64,000 nt of DNA from Polydactylus sextarius (taxonomy: Eukaryota; Chordata; Actinopteri; Polynemidae), in the NCBI GenBank assembly GCA_016801845.1, contig CM028917.1, positions 6,537,001 to 6,601,000 on the forward strand. Direction: 5' to 3'. Positions within the stretch are counted from its first letter, which is position 1. Every line of letters begins with the position of its first letter. The translations under genes and the position numbers were made by a program. This document shows, piece after piece, positions 55,786 to 64,000 of the stretch. The notes below the pieces were generated by a model that did no database searches, was not told where the DNA came from, and saw only the letters and a list, made by a program, of their open reading frames with translations.

Positions 55786-58700
55786 TTAGTATAGTCCCTT
55801 ATTAATCTCATCATTCGACGGCTTACAACTCACAAAGACATGAATGAATTGCATTATGGGAAGAGGATATCTCTTCATCTGTGACTTTGATTTCCTACTT
55901 TTTTTGCTAAGGTGAAATACTAAATCTGTGGATTTCCCCTTAAAATTGAATAAACCTTGATCGGATGTGCAGGGAAAACAATGGTGGGAAAAAATGCACA
56001 CAGGAATATTTTCTAACTCTAAACCACAGATGAAGTGCCTCTGGGGGAAAAAAGTGCTTTAACTGCTCAGAGAACAGCAGTAGAAATCTATAGCAGCGAC
56101 TGAATGTGAACATGACACAGGCCGTGTTTAAACACATTCAACTGCACAAATTACGACTGCCGCCACGGCCACAGCCTCCATCCCTGCGTCTCTGCCTCCG
56201 CCCTCGGTGCTGTGTCATTTAAGGATAGCTCTGCAGACACGGTTCACTTCCCAGTCAAATGATAGGGGCCTCTTCCTGCGACTGCTCGAGAGCTCTGCTG
56301 ACAGATCTATCACTGTTCTCTCCCCCCTTCATCTCCGTCTCGCCTCTGCCTCACCCTTTCGCTCTCTTGTGCTGCGACACCCCCCACCCCTCCCTCCCTC
56401 CCTCCCTCCCTCTCTCCCCTCCTTTCCTTGCTGCTCAGCTGCCCCTGGCTTCAGTCTATACGAGTAGCGGTGTTTAGGCGTGCGGCGTCCAAACCCTGTC
56501 ATTCCTCACCGAGTGTGTGGGCACCAAGCGGCAGTTCGGTCTCAGGCTCTGGGTTACTGTGGGAATGCAGCTGTGGTGATGTGTCCATACATCTCAATCC
56601 AGATGTGATGCGAGCACATACATATACACATATACATGTACTCAGAATACTAAATATAATATAGCATGTACGCATGGCTGCACATTGATGGATGGAAGAT
56701 TGATGTAACGCAGAGGTCGCATAAGCGAAGTGCACCGACTAACTTATATATACACAAGACCATGTTTCAGTTTAAGTATATATGGCTGTGTAGTCTCACC
56801 CCCTCTCTCTCTTCCTCTCTCCACCCCCACCAACACTTGCACCCATCCACCAGCCTCTGGATAAAGAAACCAAACAACCTCCCCAATTGGGTTTCGCTTA
56901 AGAGGTTTATCAGTATGTTGCTAAACATTCTGACCTTTTTTTTTAATCTTTAATGCGCTTAAAATGTTCCAAACCTTCCTAATCCCCACGGCTATCCCAC
57001 ACAGATGTTCACTCAGCTCTTTTATTGGACTTCATTTTATCTTTTTTCTTCTCCTCCTCCTCCTCTTCTACCACCTTCTTCATCCTCTCTAACCCCCGTC
57101 TCCCTCCCCACCCTCAACGTTTTCATTTGTGGATTCGTTTTCGAAAAAAACTACTCGTCGTCCTCTGATCAACTCCCCCCACACAGCTTCAATCTCCTAC
57201 GAGCAAATCTCATTCGGATCGCCGTGGGTTTTAAGCCAACGGTTCTGATTGGACAGTGTCTCAGTTAAGAGAGCGGTGACAGGACAGTACACATCTGCCC
57301 TGTGAGTGACCCCGGCTCACTGTGGCCACCTTTAGGCTCACAGTTATAAACACAGTTGTAACAGGAAGCCACTTCCTTCAAATTTACCCCTGAATATTTC
57401 ATGGGAATTTGTTTCATTAGATAATGTACAGTGGAGGATAACAAGATAATAACAGGGGATGTGATGAACATTGTGGTTATACAGTGTTCCTGCTGAGCAA
57501 ATAAGACATGTGAAACAGCTGTTTCGGCTGCTAACCCATGTGAGTCATCCACTTCGGGCTTTTGCCCTTTAATTTACTTATGTTCTAACATTAAAACAAA
57601 GTCAGATCTTTGTTGTCACATTTACAAGGAGGGAAGGGAAGAAGTTAAAATCTGAATGGGGTCCATTGAAAGAGCCTAGGTTTGTTTTTAAAAGGGTAGA
57701 GACACAATTATGTTTAAAAAGATTATTACACATGTTCTAGTGTGTATATTTACATTCATATTTAGTTGATTAATTACATTTAAAGTAATCAGTCTAGCAA
57801 ATATACTATGATGGAACTGGTAGACACACTTACCATAACAATGGTAACATAAGTGTTCATATGCCACTTAATTTCTACGTTTTATATCTGAATCCAGTAC
57901 CGTGCCATGTTGTCAGTAACATTTTTTCCCACTCTTCACAGCAGAAAAAATGTGCACTAGAAAATATGCACATTTTAAAAAAAGGAAATAATAATAAAGG
58001 ACATGGAAAAAAAAAAAAAACATTCTTTTCGTTCTAAACATATGCAGGCGTGTGTAGATATTCCCATGAATGGAGCTGACAACCTCCACAAACAACGTCA
58101 GGCAGACTGATGTAGCCTGAGAGGATACATTTTTACCTCCTCTTCTCTCATCTGGATGGAAATGGGAAAAAAAAGCCTCAGATTTGTTGAGTGACTTAAG
58201 TCAACACATGATTTAATGTTCAGGTTTGAAAATAAAAAAATGCCTGCACCCTTTTAAAATAACCCTTGGATTCTGGGCCCATTTACTGTCAATGGAGCAG
58301 CTCATTTCTGCTTACAAATCAAGACTGAGCTTTCAAAGATTGAAAGAATAACACTCTGGGTTTTTTTCTGTTTTAGGATGGATTTTCCCTTCAGCTATTT
58401 TTGGCACTTTCCTGGGAAGTTTATTTGGCTTCTATATCCACACCCTACCTATTAAACCAGCAGCTTCAAATTCTGGCACTTCCTCCAGGGCTATGGTGGT
58501 GTCAACAAAAATACATGGTCCAGGATAGTGGACTTGCAAAATTCCCATCTTTCTGATCCACTGAGACGTCAATCCAAGTCTAAATTATCAATATTTGTTC
58601 CCACGTTGTAGTGTAAGAGTGACAATGGTGCATCTCCTGTAGCTGGGTTGACTGTCTGGTATGTAACTCTGTGTGACAGCACAGCATGGGGCCATGTGAT

Positions 58701-59153
58701 TAATTGTGAAATGTGTTTTCTGCGCTGGTTGTGCCCAAGTGTGAATGTGTGGGCGCGAGACTATAAATACATCACTCGGTGGCTATTGGATGTGTGACTA
58801 TGTCTTATATATGTTTATGATGGTGTATATGTGCAAAAATTTCTGGAGAGCACATGTTGAGGCGCAGTTGGAGATAAGCGTGTAAACATCTGTGACTGAC
58901 AGGCTGAGTGGTGGAGTGTGGGAGGGAGAGAGAGAGAGAGAGGAACAGAGACAGAGAGAGAGGGTTCTTTTATTAAAACACGTACGCATGCGTGTGCATC
59001 AGCATGTAGAACGCTTCGTGGGAGTATTTGCACGTGCGTGCTCTCACCGAGTCTGTGTCTATACAGTATGTGGGAAAGTACAATAAATCGGGGGGAAAGA
59101 TAATTCTTCGTTAGATGCACATCTGTGTTTTTTTTCTTTTCTTTTTTTTCCCC

Positions 59154-59154
<1 letters not shown>

Positions 59155-59197
<43 letters not shown>

Positions 59198-59213
59198 TGT
59201 GTGTGTGTGTGTG
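59155..59213. repeat. (GT)n(GA)n(GT)n compound microsatellite
   Basis: Short GT tract, about 14 GA units, then about 9 GT units. Confidence 0.92.
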
Positions 59214-60456
59214 CGCTGCGTAGCCGCCTGGCCCGAGCCCTGTGCCAGCAAGGAGCAGGTGTGGGGAGGCAGCCCTTGCATTGCCCGTTGCCCATCTGCG
59301 TGGCCGTCTGTGTGCCGCCTGCGCCCTCTCCGTGCCAACGCCACACAGAGCCGGGGAGCCAGGGGGTGAGAGGAGGGGTGAGAAGGGGTGAGAAGGGGGC
59401 CTAAAGGGAATCAACCATGGGAGAGTGAGGAGGGCAGGGGGTAGGACGGATGGAGGGGAGCGGGTATCGTGGGTTGGGGGGAGAAGAGAGGAGGGCGGAG
59501 GGGGTTGAAGCTGGCTGGTTGCCCGTACTCACCCCCTCCTCCCTCTGCCCTGTTTCTTTTATCTTTTATCTGTGCCTATGCTGATGAGCTGTGATATACA
59601 GGGAGGGAGGAAGAGCGAGGCTCAGACACAGAGGGAGAAAAGTCTCTTTTGCTTTTACTATCCCGTTTGTCTTCTGCACTTTCTGTGCAGCAAGTGAGTA
59701 AAAACAACAAAAAAATCCCTGTTGTAAAGAAGGTGGAAATTATTATCATATTATTATTATTATTATTATTATTATAATTTTGCTTGTAACGTCTCTGCCG
59801 GCACGACTAAAAAAAGCTTTGATTTCAAACTGGGAAAAAAAATGCATATGTAGGAGGGTGCGGTTGCTCCGTTTGGCCAGCAGATGTCGCTTGTTGTTGG
59901 CAGTGTCGGCACAAGGCAGCAACACATGCTAAAGAAATCTGCCTCTTGCAAAAAAAAAAAAAAGGGGAAAAGACAGCAGGGCTGCCGTGGCTTTAGCATG
60001 AAGGGAGAGGAGAGGTGGTGGTGGTGGTGGTGTGGAGGGGGGGTGGACAGACTTCTCATGCGTATCTTGCAAATCAAAAGAAAAAAAAACATTTCCAACA
60101 CAAATCCTACATATCATACTGAAAGTCAGGTTTGTGAGATTTCCACTTTAAAAGAACTTTTTCTTTTCACTCCATTTTTTCCCTTCTTTCTGATCACATC
60201 CGTGAAACATGCTTGATACTACTCAGAGTCACAGCTGGCCTGACGACATGGACAATAAACACGTACAGAAAAACACTCGGGGTCCCTCCAGGCCTTCTGC
60301 AGTATACTGGCAGGCTTGTTTAAACTGAACTGATGATTTATGGATATTAAGTTTCATGCAAACAGAACCGAGTATTAAATGTATAGCACTGAGGTTCACA
60401 GCTCTGAGTGAAAGACATGAGCCACTCTGAGGTACTCCAACATTTCCCATGTTGTG

Positions 60457-60461
<5 letters not shown>

Positions 60462-60533
<72 letters not shown>
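60462..60533. repeat. (TG)36 microsatellite
   Basis: An uninterrupted TG tract of about 72 bp, the longest dinucleotide run in the window and capable of Z-DNA formation. Confidence 0.95.
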
Positions 60534-60534
<1 letters not shown>

Positions 60535-61245
60535 CAGGGTCTGGGCACAAGTGGGAATGGGGATCATGTGATGCCAGTCTCTGCCAGGGAACAGGGGGGT
60601 GAGACAGAGGGGGAGGAGAAGGGCGGAGGGATATGGGGAGAAAATGCAAAAAAAAAAAAAAAAAAAAGAAAAAAGGGAAGAGGCAGACGGAAGAGAAGTG
60701 GAGACAAGTAAAAGACAAAAAAGGAGTGAATGAAAGAGAGAGAGGAAGAAATGTGAAGGGTGTGTGTGTGGGGGGTGATAGACTGAGAAAGACAGGGATA
60801 AGAAGCGAGGATTGGGGGGCGCGGGGGGGTCTGAAGGGGGGAGAGATTGTAAGAGCTGTGGGAACGTTTTCCCCGGCCAAGAAAGACGTGAGCAGAGAGA
60901 ATAAAAGAAGGAATGAGAAAGAAAGACAGACAGAAAGAGAGACTTGTTGGCAGAGTAGAGGTGGAGAGGAGAGGAGGGTACGAGGGTGAGGGTGGGGGTT
61001 GGGTGAAAGCAGCGTACAGTGGGCACCAGCCAGGGAGCAGACACAATCAAACCCGGCGCTACGGGAGGAGACGAGGAAAAGCAAACACACGTTAACGCCA
61101 CAGCCGAACGAGAGGCAGCGCTGGCGCTTTCCCTACGAGCCAAAATATTCACAACTATTCTCGCTGCGTCCACCAGTCCAGCTAATCTCATACACATAAC
61201 CCATCCTCGACACGAGGACCGTGGCGACCTGCCACTCAAACCGAG

Positions 61246-61247
<2 letters not shown>

Positions 61248-61287
<40 letters not shown>
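61248..61287. repeat. (TG)n microsatellite
   Basis: About 20 uninterrupted TG units. Confidence 0.93.
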
Positions 61288-61289
<2 letters not shown>

Positions 61290-61470
61290 CTGCAGGGACC
61301 AAACACAGAGCGGAAAGCGTGACCTTGTGAACTTTTGGCAGAGAGTTTTATCACAGTTCCCCGCTGAGTCAGTTTCCCCCCACGGGACAAATTCTCAGAA
61401 CCAAACTCACAGTGGACGAATCCGTGTAGCTGGACAGATATAGTACTTTAGCAGAGATACCAACACAGGG

Positions 61471-61506
<36 letters not shown>
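61471..61506. repeat. A36 homopolymer
   Basis: Thirty-six consecutive A. It could be the tail of a decayed retroelement, but no element was recognised beside it. Confidence 0.9.
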
Positions 61507-61507
<1 letters not shown>

Positions 61508-63869
61508 GGGCAATGGCCCAGAATCCCCAGAGGATGTGAATTCACTGTGTGTTAGTGGGGTTGTGTTACTCGGTTACTGCTTTGTGCAAATTGTTTTTGT
61601 GAGTATCAACTCAAATTATAAGAGCTTTAAAGCTGCAGCCATCAATATTTTTACACAAACTATGGATCAAATGACTGTGTTATGGTAAAGAAGTGGTTCA
61701 GGGTGCGAGTTATCACCCTGCTAAGCGCAACAGAAACCTTTAGTATCATTTGTTTTGGTTTTTTCGGGCCTGTAATTTCACCGTTTTAACTGACTCTTAG
61801 TGTTCTCATCAACTTCACTTAGAGCAGCAGCAGGAAGCTTATTCTAGCCTCTTAACCTCTTAAACCTCTTAAAACCCCGCAGTGCACTGCTTGATCAGAA
61901 CCAAATAACAGAAAGATGATGTTAGCGAATAGCTGATGAGACTCGTACATTTTTATGCGGGTGAAGACCAAAAGAGTGAGAAAATATTGGACTAGAACAA
62001 TGTTGCTCTATCGCTTTTACTATTTGTTATCACTGTTTAACATATTACTGCATTTTCACTTTATAAAAGGCCATAATATCGTGTGTTTACAACTTGCGCT
62101 GTCCCCTAGTGGTTAAAAACTGAGGTAGAGCTAGCACATGAAAACAAAACCTTTTATAACAAAACTATAACTTTATATCATGGCATTTTTTGCATCAGAT
62201 GAAACCAAATCCCTTCCATGTGCAAAATTAAAAAAACAAACAAATAAATAAATAAATTTTGTTTTAATTACAGCTTGATCAGGAGGAGAATTTGAAAATC
62301 AAAAATATGAAGAATGACAATGTCATAATAGCATAAGATCTGATTTTCATTAAGTGTTTTGATTTTATTTGTCTGCGCTCCAGCTCTGTGAAGTAGTGAT
62401 GGTATTTTGTGCAAAAGGATGTTTAAAGCTAAAGCGATTTACGCTGCACAAAGAACATTTTGACTGCACTGACGCTCTAAAGCCAGATTTTACATTCAGA
62501 CTTCACAGCAAATTTCATTTCAAACGTTGCAAAGGGAGAGGACACAAATCATAAACGGACGTCAACAGCAGAAAGCATTATGTCACTCTTCTCACATTTT
62601 AACCCAATGTCGACAAAAATATTATTGAAATTACAAGACAACATTGTCTGCATCCCGCTCTTTATTTACACCAACAGGCGCTCGGTCTGATCCAGCCTGG
62701 ACCAGAAAACACTAAAGATTTATTTTGGGTTTGTGAACTATGCAAATAAATGCTCCCAAATCTATCTAGAGCTTGGAGGACGTGTTTTATGAGGGTTGTA
62801 AAACTCCACACAAACACATAAAGCAGGCCTGTAAAAATAATGTGTGCTCTGCATAAATGCTCATTTGGACTAATGAATTAGGGGAGCGATGAATGGCTGC
62901 GTAAAACTCCACATCCTCCCTGGGTGATGCCAATGGAGGCATAATGTATGATGTGCAAGATTTGTGGGCAAGTCTGCATGTCAGTTTTTTTTTTTCTCTT
63001 TTGTTTTTTTGTTTTTTTTTGGATACGTATAGACGTGTATGCTGGAGGAAGAGGAAGCACATGTGTTGCTTTGTTTGTGTGTGTGTGTGTGTGCAACTCA
63101 GCAACGCCTTGGACCAATGCGAGTGAGTCATACTGCTCATCCTTAACCTTTCAGATTGGTGTCAAGTCAGGACACCGAGTGAAAAGCCCGAACAAACCAG
63201 ATCAGGGACCCAGACCCCCCCACCCCTCACACACACAGGAGCACTGACAGTGGCTAAACATCGACTAGCGTTCCAGTAACTTGGGAGCTGATCTGCATAC
63301 ATCCTCCTGAGATGGTGGGGGCTTTCCCGAGTAAACTGGAGAGATGTCCAAAATCAGTGTTTCTTTGGGAATGAACAGCCAGTGCTGCATACCTACAGCA
63401 TGAACCAAAGATTTATTCTTTCAGCTAGCAGACAGAGAGAAGAGAAGGAGGAGGAGGAGATGGTTGGAGAGAAAGAGAGAGATAGAGAGAGCAATCGCGA
63501 GTAGCAGATGAGGCCTGAGAAAAAAAACAATCAGCCAAATGAGGGCACAGATAGAAAGGCAACCTTTGACCACCAGCTGTCTGGGAGTCACCGCCCAGCC
63601 GCATTTGTCAGTCTGTGTCCCCGGGTGAACTCGGCCTCGAGGGTCAGTGGCTCCCAGCACAGCCGTGTGTTTGTGTGCGGCTTCATTTCCATGTGTGCAC
63701 ACACGCGCCTGCCGAGTTGTGCACACATGCATTTTGAGCCCAGTTGTGTGTTTGTGTGAATTGTCTGCTATCTGTGTCAAAGCTGACTTTATCTCTCAGG
63801 CAGATAAGGTGAGTAAACAACTGTCCTCCTCCTCCACCACCACCACCCTCCAGCCGCCCTGTCTCTGAC

Positions 63870-63959
63870 ATGCTCGGTGACAAAAAGCACCAGCCTCCCG
63901 CCTTCTCACCAGATGTTCCCCCCAGTATCGGTCGCGGGACGCTGGTGTACACCGTTCAG
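63870..63959 (+). other. Weak candidate plus-strand exon at the window edge
   Basis: An ATG at 63870 opens MLGDKKHQPPAFSPDVPPSI, then GRGTLVYTVQ, ending exactly at a strong donor CAG|GTGAGT. Alternatively CCCCCCAG within it could act as an acceptor for a shorter exon. Just upstream, TCTCAG|GCAGATAAG|GTGAGT (near 63795-63815) also looks like splice sites around a 9-nt exon. I recognise no protein family. It lies opposite to nfix. Confidence 0.25.
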
Positions 63960-64000
63960 GTGAGTCCCAGGCTGTAGCTGAAGCTACAAGCCCGAGAGGG

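Larger units (their letters stand above)
50074..64000 (-). other. nfix: Large 5' nfix intron (runs off the window)
   Basis: About 13.9 kb with no NFI DNA-binding exon found on the minus strand. Holds many GT/CA and GA tracts, C/T-rich stretches (56320-56430, 57040-57110), a foldback end (55728-55785) and G-rich plus-strand sequence (59340-59520, 60580-60990). NFI genes usually have very long introns around the DNA-binding exon. Confidence 0.7.

Noticed and set aside
60229..61302. A 357-codon open frame on the minus strand
   Set aside because: It runs through (CA)n and C/T-rich simple repeats that lack stops in some frames. The translation is low-complexity His-Thr and Ser/Pro/Leu, with no domain or splice support.
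63790..63812. QADKV reading in plus strand, resembling a short piece of the NFI DNA-binding domain
   Set aside because: It is only five residues and on the opposite strand to nfix, so it is coincidence.
50074..64000. Search for the NFI DNA-binding exon on the minus strand
   Set aside because: No stretch matching the conserved DNA-binding domain was found, so it is taken to lie outside the window.

Overview
This window is vertebrate nuclear DNA, most likely from a ray-finned (percomorph-type) fish. Genes are split by long introns with GT-AG boundaries. The DNA is rich in CA/GT, GA and TAA microsatellites and long homopolymers. It also carries typical teleost repeats: a tRNA-headed SINE, a Tc1-like transposase relic, a LINE reverse-transcriptase relic and several foldback/MITE-like elements. 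No bacterial, phage, CRISPR or operon structure is present.

Two genes account for all clear coding sequence, and they face each other tail to tail. (1) rad23a, plus strand, nine coding exons from 5847 to 14199, encodes the proteasome-shuttle/nucleotide-excision-repair factor RAD23A (UBL, UBA1, XPC-binding/STI1, UBA2). Exon boundaries join in frame except inside exon 3, which is one base short in a C run (7113-7116). (2) nfix, minus strand, is the 3' part of the transcription factor Nuclear Factor I X. Nine exons run from 50073 down to the stop codon at 25167-25169, and a long 3' UTR probably reaches about 18430. The exon coding the NFI DNA-binding domain is not in the window and should lie beyond 64000; the last 14 kb is nfix intron. 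RAD23A and NFIX are also near neighbours on human 19p13.13 (recalled knowledge), which supports both names.

Layout: 1-5.5 kb is intergenic with a LINE relic and a 72-bp perfect (TAA)12(TTA)12 palindrome. 5.6-16.0 kb is rad23a, with its 3' UTR from 14.2 kb. 16.0-18.4 kb is the gap between the convergent genes, with a decayed tandem repeat. 18.4-25.2 kb is the nfix 3' UTR, with very many A/T homopolymers and a foldback repeat. 25.2-50.1 kb holds nfix exons and introns with Tc1, SINE and MITE insertions. 50.1-64 kb is a large nfix intron dense in GT/CA repeats, ending in a weak candidate plus-strand exon.

The most interesting points are as follows. An nfix exon (28584-28675) can be read in two frames: skipping the preceding 148-nt exon gives an alternative C-terminus resembling one recalled for a mammalian NFIX isoform. 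rad23a exon 3 has a frameshift, and an internal splice acceptor could bypass it. rad23a exon 7 has a NAGNAG tandem acceptor. Two perfect hairpins lie in introns, one starting 24 nt after an nfix 5' splice site. A diverged intronic repeat carries an exact consensus estrogen-response element. I found no wholly new gene system.
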